Assembly: GCF_948329825.1 (NCBI RefSeq)
Contig: NZ_CAOJCM010000001.1
Coordinates: 1,240,001 to 1,304,000 of the forward strand
Length of the DNA stretch: 64,000 bases
Direction: 5' to 3'
Source of the DNA: Paenibacillus sp. JJ-100
GTDB lineage: Bacteria > Bacillota > Bacilli > Paenibacillales > Paenibacillaceae
Position 1 is the stretch's first letter; each line of letters begins with the position of its first letter. Below the pieces are notes generated by a model. The model was not told the DNA's origin, ran no database searches, and worked only from the letters and a program-made list of their open reading frames with translations. The translations under genes and the position numbers were made by a program. Shown piece by piece: positions 45,983-55,022 of the stretch.

Positions 45983-46399
45983 CATTAACATCTAGGCTCG
46001 GACCATTATAACAGTATTGATTCAAGCTCACTTATCATGGATAAATTACACAAAGCAATAGCCCCTATGGGGGATTGTTCTATTTTTCACTAAGTTGTCA
46101 GAAAGACTTGATTCTTTCTTGAACGTTTTGAGGCGAAGCCGTGTCATCCGTTGAATTGCTTTAAATTGAGGATATAATAATTTTAAATATAGGACCTCGC
46201 CTTTGAACTAGAGCGTATCGATTCAAGATATAGCGAATTGTTACTTGCTTATGAAATCATCTTGAATATAGTGATAGGTGATATAGAGGTGCTACTAAAT
46301 AATTGGCGATCTATCCGTACACTCTATTTTGTGATTTTTTTCTCATAGTGTAGAGGTTATCCAATCAATGAATGGAGTTTGAGAGGGGGCAGTTTTACA
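45983..46399 (+). promoter_or_regulatory. Long leader/promoter region of the cytochrome bd operon
   Basis: About 400 bases without a gene. ATTCAAGAT (46221-46229) and ATCTTGAAT (46259-46267) form a perfect 9-base inverted repeat. A weakly Rex-like TTGTGATTTTTTTCTCAT lies near 46329-46346, but its right half does not match TTCACAA. Length suggests complex, probably oxygen- or redox-linked, control; no specific site can be named with confidence. Confidence 0.35.
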
Positions 46400-47773
46400 A
46401 TGGCCGTTGATACGGTGTTATGGAGCAGACTCATAACGGGTCTAACACTTGCTTTTCACGTTATTTTCGCAACGCTCGGTGTAGGTATACCGTTGATGAT
46501 CTCGATCGCTGAGTTTATGGGGATCCGGAAGAAGGACCACCATTACATACTCATGGCGAAGAGATGGTCAAGAGGATTTGTCATTTCGGTAGCGGTGGGT
46601 GTGGTGACGGGTACAGCGATATCACTGCAGCTTGCTCTAGTGTGGCCAAACTTTATGAAGCTGGCTGGTAATGTCATCGCATTGCCGCTTTTTATGGAAG
46701 TATTCGCGTTCTTTTTTGAAGCTATCTTCCTGGGAATCTATCTTTACACTTGGGATCGGTTCAAAAACCCGTATATTCACTGGTTGTTAACGATTCCCGT
46801 TGTCGCCGGTGCAGGTATGTCCGCAGTTTTCATCACTACCGTGAACGGATTCATGAACCAGCCTGAAGGGTTTGTGATGCAGGCAGGGCAATTCACGGCG
46901 GTGAATCCTGTACAAGCCATGTTGAATACAGCTACATTCTCCAAGGTGTTCCATGTATTGAGCTCGGCTTATTTAACAGGAGCGGCTTTGCTAGCCGGGA
47001 TTGCGGCTCTGGCACTGTTGAGAAGAGGGATGTCCGCTTATCACAAAAAAGGCCTGAATCTAATGATGGCAGTTGTTTTGGTATTCAGCTTATTAAATAC
47101 ACTCGCTGGTGATGTATCTGCCAAATTTTTGGCTGAACATCAGCCGGAGAAACTAGCTGCCGCAGAATGGCACTTTGAGACAGAAAGCGGCGCTGACTTG
47201 ATTTTGCTCGGATGGTTGAACGCGGAGCATGAAATAATAGGGGCGTTGCATCTTCCTAAGTTACTTAGCTTCCTGGCGTTTGGAGACTTTAATGCCGAAG
47301 TCACTGGGCTGAACGAATTTCCACTAGATGAACGACCGCCCTTACTCGTGCATTATCTATTCGACCTGATGGCTGGGATCGGATTCGCCTTGCTCGCCAT
47401 CTCCAGTCTTTACTTTCTGTTTGTGTTATGGAAGAAACGTAATCAATTCAACAAATGGATGCTTCGCCTTGTAGCACTTAGCGCACCACTTGCTTTCCTG
47501 GCTGTCGAGATGGGTTGGTTCTATGCTGAAATTGGGCGACAGCCGTGGATTATACGAGGATACATGCGAGTTGAAGAGGCCGCAACTACGTCACCAAGTG
47601 TTCGTATTTTATTCTTTGTTTTCTTGTTCTTGTATATCGTACTTGGTGTGATCTGTGCGCTCGTCTTAAAACGATTATTCAATAACAACCCTGCGGAGAC
47701 AGAGATGGAACAGTGGTTAAAAACGCAGGAGCAAGCGGCATTAGGCACAGAGAAAGGAGAGCAAATTAAATGA
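46400..47773 (+). CDS. cydA: Cytochrome bd-type quinol oxidase subunit I
   Basis: A 457-residue membrane subunit that oxidises quinol and carries the heme centres. ATG 46400 after GAGAGGGGGC is chosen over TTG 46379. Around nine helices are visible. H20 (LTLAFHVIFATLGVGIP) is the N-terminal heme ligand, the Q-loop is short, and GRQPWIIRGYMR with the preceding MGWFYAEIG resembles the cyanide-insensitive (CIO) branch rather than the E. coli long-Q-loop type. It is first of the operon cydA-cydB-cydD-cydC and overlaps cydB by four bases. Confidence 0.94.
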   Translation: MAVDTVLWSRLITGLTLAFHVIFATLGVGIPLMISIAEFMGIRKKDHHYILMAKRWSRGFVISVAVGVVTGTAISLQLALVWPNFMKLAGNVIALPLFMEVFAFFFEAIFLGIYLYTWDRFKNPYIHWLLTIPVVAGAGMSAVFITTVNGFMNQPEGFVMQAGQFTAVNPVQAMLNTATFSKVFHVLSSAYLTGAALLAGIAALALLRRGMSAYHKKGLNLMMAVVLVFSLLNTLAGDVSAKFLAEHQPEKLAAAEWHFETESGADLILLGWLNAEHEIIGALHLPKLLSFLAFGDFNAEVTGLNEFPLDERPPLLVHYLFDLMAGIGFALLAISSLYFLFVLWKKRNQFNKWMLRLVALSAPLAFLAVEMGWFYAEIGRQPWIIRGYMRVEEAATTSPSVRILFFVFLFLYIVLGVICALVLKRLFNNNPAETEMEQWLKTQEQAALGTEKGEQIK

Positions 47774-48783
47774 GTTATGAATTGATAGGCATCTCCGTGC
47801 TCTGGCTCTTCTTATATGGATATCTGATCATTGCTTCAATTGATTTTGGAGCCGGATTCTTTGCCTTTTATGCACGTCTGACGAAACAGGATCACCTGAT
47901 TAATCGTTTAATCTCTCGATATCTATCACCCGTGTGGGAGATTACGAATGTATTTTTCGTCTTTTTCTATATTGGTATTATCGGATTTTTCCCGGATACG
48001 GCATCCTATTATGGCGCTGCACTTATTGTACCAGGAAGCATAGCCCTCATTCTGCTTGCCATTCGAGGTTCGTTCTATGCCTTTGAGAACTATGGTTCCA
48101 AGAACAATATCGTATACCTGTTTTTATACGGAGCTACAGGTTTGCTGATTCCAGCATCTCTATCTGTGGCGCTGACCTTATCGGAGGGCGGGTTTATTCT
48201 GAAACAGGGAGAGGCGGTTTCGCTTGATTACTGGGCCTTATTAACCAATCCGTTATCCTGGAGTATCGTCGGACTGGCTGTTGTCTCAGTGCTTTTTATC
48301 AGTGGATCGTTTCTAACCTTCTACGCTTCCAGAGCTGAAGACGAGGGTGCTTTGAAGCTAATGCGGAATTACTCCCTGTTTTGGAGCACACCAACAATTA
48401 TATTAGCATTGACAGCATTTATATATCTGGGACAGCACAACGAACGCCACTTTCAAAATATGATGGATCTGTGGTGGATGCTCGCTCTATCCGTAGCGTT
48501 TTTTATGGCTGCGATGTGGCTGCTGTTTAACGGGCGCCGTTACGGTCTTGCATTTATTTTTGTCATGCTACAGTTTTTCAGTGCTTTTTTCGCATACGGT
48601 ATCGGTCAGTATCCATACATTCTGGATCCGTACATTACGATTCAAAACAGTGCCACACCGCCAGCGATGGGAATCGCACTCGTTGTTGTATTTATCGGGG
48701 GGCTATGCCTACTAATTCCATCACTGATTCTGGTATTCAAACTGTTCCTGTTTGATGCGGATTACGTCAAAGGTAAGAAATAA
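47770..48783 (+). CDS. cydB: Cytochrome bd-type quinol oxidase subunit II
   Basis: A 337-residue membrane partner of subunit I with about eight or nine helices. The N-terminus (ISVLWLFLYGYLIIASIDFGAGFFAFY) is the CydB signature region. Translation is coupled to cydA through ATGA. The oxidase reduces oxygen with high affinity without pumping protons. Followed within 17 bases by the cydDC exporter genes. Confidence 0.93.
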   Translation: MSYELIGISVLWLFLYGYLIIASIDFGAGFFAFYARLTKQDHLINRLISRYLSPVWEITNVFFVFFYIGIIGFFPDTASYYGAALIVPGSIALILLAIRGSFYAFENYGSKNNIVYLFLYGATGLLIPASLSVALTLSEGGFILKQGEAVSLDYWALLTNPLSWSIVGLAVVSVLFISGSFLTFYASRAEDEGALKLMRNYSLFWSTPTIILALTAFIYLGQHNERHFQNMMDLWWMLALSVAFFMAAMWLLFNGRRYGLAFIFVMLQFFSAFFAYGIGQYPYILDPYITIQNSATPPAMGIALVVVFIGGLCLLIPSLILVFKLFLFDADYVKGKK

Positions 48784-48799
48784 AAAGGAGGGTTACGTT

Positions 48800-50647
48800 G
48801 TGAAAAGGCAGAGGAGAGAGCAATCCAAACAGCAACGAAAACAGTCCGGTGGGAGAAAATCGGTGCTGATCAAGCAGCAGATGTCTTTACTTCGGAAAAG
48901 CAGGCTGATCCTTATGGCCTTTTCACTGGCCCTTGGTGCTGCGATTATAGGCCAGGCTGTCTTTATGGCTGAAGCCGTGCAGCGAATATTTGTAGAAAAG
49001 GCATCCTTTTCATCTATCATGCTCATTCTCGGCATTTTGCTGGCGGTTATGGCTCTACGTACATGGTTAACTTACGGCAATGGAAAAGTCGGCTTGCATA
49101 TGGCTGCACGAGCTAAAACAGCGATGCGAGGTAAAGTGTTGCAAAATCTTACCCAAGCATCTATGTTCTCTTCATTGCAAGGACAAACTGGCGGAAAGGT
49201 CAGTGTTGCACTGGACGCCGTGGATGAGGCCGACAGCTATTTCAGTCAGTACATGCCGCGCATGATGGAAGCATCGATTATTCCTATTCTGATTCTGGTC
49301 GTTGCATTCACACTACATGCCAACACAGGATGGATTCTGCTGTGTACAGCGCCATTTATACCGTTATTCATGATTCTCGTCGGCTTGCAAACAAAGAACA
49401 AATCCGAAGAAAAATATGAACAACTCGCTGCGTTTTCCGGTACTTTCCTGGATTCGCTTCAAGGCCTGGTCACGTTGAAAATATTCGGACGGGCTAGCCG
49501 TCAGCAACAGGAGATCGAACGCAGCAGCCTCGGCTATCGGGATAGCACGATGAGCATTCTGAAGATTGCGTTTACGAACACATTTATGCTCGAGGCAATT
49601 GTTATGTTAAGTATCGGGATTGTTGCCCTTGAACTTGCCATTCAGCTTCTGGTGTATAAATCAATGACATTCCATACAGCCTTTCTGCTGTTGCTGCTGG
49701 TGCCCGAGTTCTATAGCCTGTTAAAAAATACAGGGACTGCATTTCACAGCGGTCGAACCAGCATGGGAGCTATTCGCAAGGTTGAACAGATGCTCGAGGA
49801 AACGGAACGAACGAAGGAAAAAGGCTCAGATCAGGGCCTTCAACCGGCAGGCATTTCATCACTACAAGAGAATGATGAGGCGTTGCATCCATCGTTTTCG
49901 ACTGTACCACCATTCATTGAACTGAAAAATATCCAGTTTCATTATGCACCCGGTTCATTTGAACTTGAATCGGGACATGTGTCTATTCAACCCGGAGAGA
50001 AAATCGCAATAGTTGGCAAAAGCGGTTCAGGTAAAACGACGTTGCTCAATCTCATCTCCGGGCTGTTACAGCCTACATCGGGAGAAGTACACATGAACGG
50101 AAGGCCGCTTATGCAAATGCCGGAGGCGGATTGGTTTAAACAGGTAAGTTATATTACACAGCATCCCTATATTTTTGCAGGCACATTGGCTGAAAATATA
50201 GCGATTGGTGCAGGCAATGATGTATCCATTGCTGATATCGAAAAGGCGGCTGAACGCGCAGGACTTGCTTCACTGATTGCTCAGCTCGATGAAGGTTTGG
50301 ATACCCCTGTTGGGGAAGGGGGGCGGGGACTTTCCGGAGGAGAAAAACAAAGATTGGCTCTGGCTCGCGCTTTTCTAAAACAGCCGTCCATTATTTTGTT
50401 TGATGAACCAACGGTTGGACTCGACCTCCGCACCGAACAAATCTTGCAACGCTCTATCGCATCATTGTCACAAGACGCAACGATGATCACGGTGGCTCAT
50501 CGATTATATACGATTCAACAGGCCGACCAGATTTGGTTCATGTCAGATGGTGTACTGGCAGATTCGGGAACACATCAGGAGCTGCTGGAACGAGTGCCTG
50601 CGTATGCCGAGATGGTACAAATTCAAAGAACAGGAGGGATTGCATGA
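48800..50647 (+). CDS. cydD: Thiol reductant ABC exporter subunit CydD
   Basis: A 615-residue half-transporter (membrane domain then ATPase) that with CydC exports cysteine/glutathione-type reductants or heme, needed for cytochrome bd assembly. GTG 48800 follows AAAGGAGGG; the ATG at 48752 lies inside cydB. A highly basic N-terminus precedes six helices. Walker A GKSGSGKTT, ABC signature LSGGEKQRLALARAF and Walker B ILFDEPTVGLD are intact. The stop overlaps the ATG of cydC. Confidence 0.93.
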   Translation: MKRQRREQSKQQRKQSGGRKSVLIKQQMSLLRKSRLILMAFSLALGAAIIGQAVFMAEAVQRIFVEKASFSSIMLILGILLAVMALRTWLTYGNGKVGLHMAARAKTAMRGKVLQNLTQASMFSSLQGQTGGKVSVALDAVDEADSYFSQYMPRMMEASIIPILILVVAFTLHANTGWILLCTAPFIPLFMILVGLQTKNKSEEKYEQLAAFSGTFLDSLQGLVTLKIFGRASRQQQEIERSSLGYRDSTMSILKIAFTNTFMLEAIVMLSIGIVALELAIQLLVYKSMTFHTAFLLLLLVPEFYSLLKNTGTAFHSGRTSMGAIRKVEQMLEETERTKEKGSDQGLQPAGISSLQENDEALHPSFSTVPPFIELKNIQFHYAPGSFELESGHVSIQPGEKIAIVGKSGSGKTTLLNLISGLLQPTSGEVHMNGRPLMQMPEADWFKQVSYITQHPYIFAGTLAENIAIGAGNDVSIADIEKAAERAGLASLIAQLDEGLDTPVGEGGRGLSGGEKQRLALARAFLKQPSIILFDEPTVGLDLRTEQILQRSIASLSQDATMITVAHRLYTIQQADQIWFMSDGVLADSGTHQELLERVPAYAEMVQIQRTGGIA

Positions 50648-52398
50648 AAGAGTTAGCCGTTCTATCCAAAGCTATGATGCAGGAACGAAAAGACATTTTG
50701 CTTTCCATTCTATGCGGATTTATCGCTGGATCAGCGGGTGTAGCCCTTTTCTCCGCTAGTGGATATATGATCTCACAAACGGTATTTGCACCACCCCTGT
50801 ACACCTTGATTGTACTAACATCGATGGTCAAACTGCTTGGATTTGTGCGTGCAGCGAGCCGCTACGGAGAGCGGCTGGCTTCGCACCGGGCAACGTTCTC
50901 CATCCTCAGCCGTCTACGAACTTCGTTTTTTGCCAAGCTGATTCCGGTTACCCCTGGGATTCTAAATAAAAACCGGAGCGGTGATCTTCTTGCACGGATC
51001 GTTGGTGATGTAGAGAGTTTGCAGCATTATTTTCTACGTGTTGCTTATCCACCCGTTATGGTTGTCATGGTATTTCTGAGCACCGTCCTGTTTACGGCGT
51101 TTTTTTCCTTCTGGATTGCGTGCTTACTTATCGTTGGTATGTTGGTTACCGCATTTGTAGTCCCAAGCTTGGTACTGATCGGTCAACGTAAAATCAATGG
51201 ACATGTGCGTCAGCAACGAGCGAAGTTATCTACTGAGGTAACCGAGGTATTATATGGTTTTCGTGATTTGAAAGTATATGGACAATTAGCTCAACGTGAG
51301 CAGCAGCTTCAAGAGGAGTCGGCTGCACTCGCAACCACGCAACAAAAAGCTGCTGGCCAATTGTTGCGTGGGCAATCCATGCATATTTTTGTTACCTATC
51401 TAGTCACATGGGGGGTGCTGGTGCTAAGTGCGTTTCTCATTGCAGATGGCGTCTTTGCTGGCGTATTTCTCGCCATGTTAATTCTGGCATCCCAAACGGT
51501 GTTCGAAGAATCGGCCGCTATGGCAGTATTGCCTTCATATAAGCTGGACAGTGAGCATGCTGCGAAACGATTGGCAGAGACGGTGCCTGAACCGACAAAC
51601 AAAGAACACGATGATCCAGCTCAAGCTACTGCTCAAGGTCTGTTGTCACTGGGTGTGGATGAAGGAGCGGTATCCATCGAGATGTCCCATGTTACTTTTC
51701 AATATCAAGGAGAATGGAGAACTGCACTCGATGACGTCTCTCTGGTTCTCGCACCTGGCTCCAAAACGGCGATTGTCGGGCCGAGCGGGTCTGGAAAGTC
51801 AACGATCTTGGAGTTACTTCTCAAGTTACGGCACCCTACTTCCGGAGACCTGAAATTCAACAACATCTCAGTGGATAAACTGGATGAAACAAGCATATGG
51901 CAGAACACCCATGTGGTTTTACAGCAGAGTCATTTTTTCCGGGGAACGATTCGGGACAACCTGTTACTCAGCGGAGAACAGCACTCTGATCAAGAATTAC
52001 AAGATGTTCTCCATCAGGTTCAACTGTTTAATGTAAATTTAGACGACATGGTATATGAAAAAGGAGAAAATCTGTCCGATGGGGAGAAGCAGCGGCTGGC
52101 TCTGGCTCGAGCGATGTTGCGCACAGGAACGTTATGGTTGCTCGATGAACCAACCTCTTCACTGGATTACGTGACAGAATCACGCGTATTACAGCACTTG
52201 TTGGCACAGGCGGCTGAAGATACATTACTCTTGGTCTGCCACCGTCTAACAGGACTCGAACAGATGGATCAGATTGTGGTCATGGAACAAGGCCAGATTG
52301 TAGAAACCGGCTCATTTGATGAGCTGATGGAACAGAAGGGTTATTTTTATGAGATGAAAAAGATTGAGTTACAGATGGTGGGAGAGTTTGGAGCGTAA
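50644..52398 (+). CDS. cydC: Thiol reductant ABC exporter subunit CydC
   Basis: A 584-residue half-transporter pairing with CydD. ATG 50644 overlaps the cydD stop (ATGA); the longer frame to 50533 is inside cydD. The membrane domain is followed by Walker A GPSGSGKST and Walker B LWLLDEPTSSLD. The signature is LSDGEKQRLALARAM, with Asp replacing the usual second Gly, as often seen in CydC. Last gene of the operon, ended by a terminator at 52443. Confidence 0.93.
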   Translation: MKELAVLSKAMMQERKDILLSILCGFIAGSAGVALFSASGYMISQTVFAPPLYTLIVLTSMVKLLGFVRAASRYGERLASHRATFSILSRLRTSFFAKLIPVTPGILNKNRSGDLLARIVGDVESLQHYFLRVAYPPVMVVMVFLSTVLFTAFFSFWIACLLIVGMLVTAFVVPSLVLIGQRKINGHVRQQRAKLSTEVTEVLYGFRDLKVYGQLAQREQQLQEESAALATTQQKAAGQLLRGQSMHIFVTYLVTWGVLVLSAFLIADGVFAGVFLAMLILASQTVFEESAAMAVLPSYKLDSEHAAKRLAETVPEPTNKEHDDPAQATAQGLLSLGVDEGAVSIEMSHVTFQYQGEWRTALDDVSLVLAPGSKTAIVGPSGSGKSTILELLLKLRHPTSGDLKFNNISVDKLDETSIWQNTHVVLQQSHFFRGTIRDNLLLSGEQHSDQELQDVLHQVQLFNVNLDDMVYEKGENLSDGEKQRLALARAMLRTGTLWLLDEPTSSLDYVTESRVLQHLLAQAAEDTLLLVCHRLTGLEQMDQIVVMEQGQIVETGSFDELMEQKGYFYEMKKIELQMVGEFGA

Positions 52399-52442
52399 GT
52401 TTACAATTGGAATTTATGAATTAAGCAGCTTGCGTATGAACA

Positions 52443-52477
52443 GGTTAACCAGTTATTGCTGGTTAGCCTTTTTTGTA
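52443..52477 (+). terminator. Terminator of the cyd operon
   Basis: GGTTAACCAG pairs with CTGGTTAGCC (one mismatch) across a 6-base loop, followed by six T. Confidence 0.88.
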
Positions 52478-52534
52478 TTTATTTTGGTTCAGTCATTTTA
52501 CTCCGTCTGCCGTAGTAACAAAAGCTGAATCATT

Positions 52535-52690
52535 ACAAGGAAGCCGAAGAGTTTGCTGCGCAAGCCGTATAAGCTAGTAAAGGACTAATCGATACGCAAT
52601 GACTAAAGAATATGAAAGATATGACATCAAGGAACAGTCAGTACATGGATAGACCAGCTTTCAAGGAGAAATGATTCGTATCACAGCGAG
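52535..52690 (+). pseudogene. Possible decayed coding remnant
   Basis: One frame reads as a coherent helical peptide (YKEAEEFAAQAV, then ASKGLIDTQ, then LKNMKDMTSRNSQYMDRP) but is broken by TAA, TGA and TGA stops, and nothing upstream could start it. This looks like the tail of a lost gene. I do not recognise the family. A terminator hairpin follows directly. Confidence 0.3.
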
Positions 52691-52715
52691 GACGATGTCA
52701 GCATCGTCTTTTTTT
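52691..52715 (+). terminator. Rho-independent terminator
   Basis: GACGATG pairs with CATCGTC across TCAG, followed by seven T. It supports the idea that a gene once ended just upstream. Confidence 0.8.
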
Positions 52716-52756
52716 CGTTTTATTGAGCAATAGTTAACCATTGAGATTTTAGGGAC

Positions 52757-52788
52757 TTTACAATAACGTATACGTTATTGTTTATAAT
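52757..52788 (+). promoter_or_regulatory. MerR-type promoter with central palindrome
   Basis: -35 TTTACA (52757-52762) and -10 TATAAT (52783-52788) are separated by 20 bases. The perfect 20-base palindrome CAATAACGTA/TACGTTATTG (52761-52780) fills the spacer. An over-long spacer with a dyad is the classic MerR-activated promoter layout, here probably for autoregulation. Confidence 0.8.
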
Positions 52789-52811
52789 GTGTTCAGGAAG
52801 GAGAGGTAAGC

Positions 52812-53603
52812 ATGATCCTGATCGGTGAATTAGCCAAAAAAACAAATATCAGCAAAAGAACACTTCATTATTACGAACAGATTGAACTGTTAGAACCGAC
52901 ACTAATTACGGAAAATGGGTATCGATACTATGATGAAAATGCTATCTTTCGCTTGCAAAAAATTCTTCTATTGAAGTCCATCGGCTATACATTAGAACAG
53001 ATTAAAGAACTGTTTCAGAACCAAGAAAATCAGGGGGAACATGAAAACTGGATCACGTCTTTGAACGAACAAATAGAGCTTATTGAACAGAAAAAAGAAG
53101 AGTTAAGCCGGATGCAATATTATCTCAGATCAACGATTCATACGTTGCAAATGAACGGAATGAACAATCTGGAACAATTATTGCAGATTATTCCCAAAAT
53201 GAAAGATCGACCGCTCACGGAAGGAATCATTCGCCCCGAATTCGGTGATGAATTACAGTTATCATCAAGGGAAATGGATATATTGAATCATCTACCTATT
53301 CTCGGGAGTAACGATCCGCGAATGGATGAACTTTTAACTATTTTCCAACGTGTACGATGTTTAATGCCTTCGTCTCCTTATTCTGAAGCGGCCCAAGTCA
53401 TTGCCAGGCAATTGTATGAAACGGCATTAGAGCTATTTAATGGCGATGAAAAGCTACTCAACAAATATTGGGAACTTATTCATCCAAACGATGCGTCTGA
53501 GCCTGTAGTGATGGGCATGGATGACGAATTCATGTCCTATGTGGATGAGATGATCAGCTTTTTTCTAAAACAAAGAGAGCACGATGCTGATGAAGGAGAT
53601 TAA
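52812..53603 (+). CDS. MerR-family transcriptional regulator
   Basis: A 263-residue regulator with an N-terminal MerR winged helix (IGELAKKTNISKRTLHYYEQIELL, NGYRYYDE), a coiled-coil dimerisation helix (~85-120), and a C-terminal helical effector domain (~150-263) reminiscent of the TipA/drug-binding type. ATG follows AAGGAGAGG. A palindrome in a 20-base spacer lies just upstream. The stop overlaps the start of a lipoprotein gene, so regulator and lipoprotein are co-transcribed. Effector unknown. Confidence 0.9.
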   Translation: MILIGELAKKTNISKRTLHYYEQIELLEPTLITENGYRYYDENAIFRLQKILLLKSIGYTLEQIKELFQNQENQGEHENWITSLNEQIELIEQKKEELSRMQYYLRSTIHTLQMNGMNNLEQLLQIIPKMKDRPLTEGIIRPEFGDELQLSSREMDILNHLPILGSNDPRMDELLTIFQRVRCLMPSSPYSEAAQVIARQLYETALELFNGDEKLLNKYWELIHPNDASEPVVMGMDDEFMSYVDEMISFFLKQREHDADEGD

Positions 53604-54072
53604 ACTAAACAGGATTCAAAGTAAAAATACGTGGCTTCTGTTATTGCTCTCCGGTCTACTTTTAATCTTATCCGCTTGTGGAATGCCAGCAGAAGATACC
53701 GTGAATGATGAACTGCATCGTGAAGAGTCAAAACAAAACACAGCGAATGACTCGGATGTCATCACCGTGGAGGTGCTTGTTGAAAGTGATCTTGAATCGG
53801 TAGCTGATCTGGAGATCGAGATCAATGCACGAAAGAATCCGGAGAGTGTATATTGGGATACGACGGAAGTTCCATACAAAGAGAGATTTGTAATTCCAAA
53901 AGATACGTTTATTCCTCTAATATCCACTCATGTTAAGGCAAGAGCCAATGACAGCGCCAGTTGGGTAAGCTGTTCCATTTGGTATGATGGGGAGTTGGTT
54001 TCATCTCATAAGTCCCGAGGGAGCGGTGCAAAGGCTGTCTGTGAGAAGAAGTTCCAGCTGGGACCAGGATAA
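53584..54072 (+). CDS. Small hypothetical lipoprotein
   Basis: A 162-residue lipoprotein; lipobox ILSAC with Cys32. ATG 53584 overlaps the MerR gene by 20 bases, with ATG 53590 an alternative. The mature part (~55-162) is beta-rich, with VITVEVLVESDLESVADLEIEINARKN and an ASWVSCSIWYDGELVSSHKS segment, and recalls MmpS/Ig-like small exported domains, though I cannot name a family. Coupling to MerR suggests it belongs to the same stress or drug response as the downstream membrane protein. Confidence 0.7.
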   Translation: MLMKEIKLNRIQSKNTWLLLLLSGLLLILSACGMPAEDTVNDELHREESKQNTANDSDVITVEVLVESDLESVADLEIEINARKNPESVYWDTTEVPYKERFVIPKDTFIPLISTHVKARANDSASWVSCSIWYDGELVSSHKSRGSGAKAVCEKKFQLGPG

Positions 54073-54134
54073 ATTGGACTTACAGAGCATTTTTCTGACA
54101 GGTGGTTAAAACGACAAAGAGAGCGAGGAACACA

Positions 54135-54872
54135 ATGACGTTGACAGCACTGCTATCTACTCTTGTACTACTGGCATTAATTGATTCAACAAGTGTGGGT
54201 ACTCTTTTAATTCCTGTCTGGTTACTAATGACACCCGAGCGTGTTCGAGTAGATCGGTATTTCATCTATTTATTCACGGTGTCTGGTTGCTACTTTGTTA
54301 TAGGCCTCATCATCATGTTTGGAACGGATGCATTTCTGAACCAATATGCACCCCTAATGGAATCCAAACCCTTCCTGTTAGGACAACTGGTGATAGGCAT
54401 ATTGTTAATGATTATAAGCCAACTCATGGATACAAAAAAATCTCGTGCTCGTGCTGCGGAACGTGCAAGAAGTGGGGAAGGCTATATTTTAAAATGGAGG
54501 GCTCGTGTTACGGGGGAAACGGTTTCCAACAGAATCTCTATTACTATACTTATTGGGCTTGCCCTGGCCGCGGTTGGACTTGAACTTGGAACAATGTTGC
54601 CTTATCTAGCAGCCATTGGAGTGTTAGTTCGTGAAGGACCTGCTTGGCCTATGTCGGGGATTCTATTACTGGGATATTGCTTCGTTATGATATTACCTGC
54701 GCTTATTTTGCTAGCAGGGAGATTGCTAGCTTACCCTATTTTAAAACAACCTTTAGCTAAAATGGATAGCTGGCTGGTGAACAATGCACAGAATGCTGCA
54801 GCCTGGATTATAGGTATCGTTGGTTTTTTGCTGACGGTTAATGCAGTTTATGATTTAGGTTGGGTATCGTGA
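54135..54872 (+). CDS. GAP-family-like membrane protein
   Basis: A 245-residue membrane protein with about six helices. ATG 54135 after GCGAGGAA is preferred to GTG 54102. The N-terminus (LTALLSTLVLLALIDSTSVGTLLIP) and the pseudo-symmetric halves around a cytoplasmic basic loop (TKKSRARAAERARSG) resemble GAP/Sap-type proteins of the LysE superfamily, known in mycobacteria for lipid export. The assignment is tentative. It follows the lipoprotein by about 60 bases, probably in the MerR operon. Confidence 0.65.
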   Translation: MTLTALLSTLVLLALIDSTSVGTLLIPVWLLMTPERVRVDRYFIYLFTVSGCYFVIGLIIMFGTDAFLNQYAPLMESKPFLLGQLVIGILLMIISQLMDTKKSRARAAERARSGEGYILKWRARVTGETVSNRISITILIGLALAAVGLELGTMLPYLAAIGVLVREGPAWPMSGILLLGYCFVMILPALILLAGRLLAYPILKQPLAKMDSWLVNNAQNAAAWIIGIVGFLLTVNAVYDLGWVS

Positions 54873-54901
54873 GACATGTGAGGGGGAATGTCAGTAATCT
54901 T

Positions 54902-54920
54902 TAGTAGTCTATAGTAGTCT
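54902..54920. promoter_or_regulatory. 9-base tandem direct repeat upstream of Sm-like gene
   Basis: TAGTAGTCT occurs twice, separated by one base (10-base period), about 100 bases before the start at 55023. A helical-turn period suggests a regulator or sigma-factor binding site. No known consensus is recognised. Confidence 0.35.
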
Positions 54921-55022
54921 TCGTATCTTCCTGCTTTCGGCATACGAATGAGCTATTCGCACAGGCAAGTCGTCCACCCAGAGCGTAGACTGAAGTAGAT
55001 CAAGTCAAGTGAGGTGAATTCC

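Noticed and set aside
46329..46346. Rex redox-repressor site before cydA
   Set aside because: Left half TTGTGA fits, but the right half CTCATA does not match TTCACAA; kept only as a remark in the leader entry.
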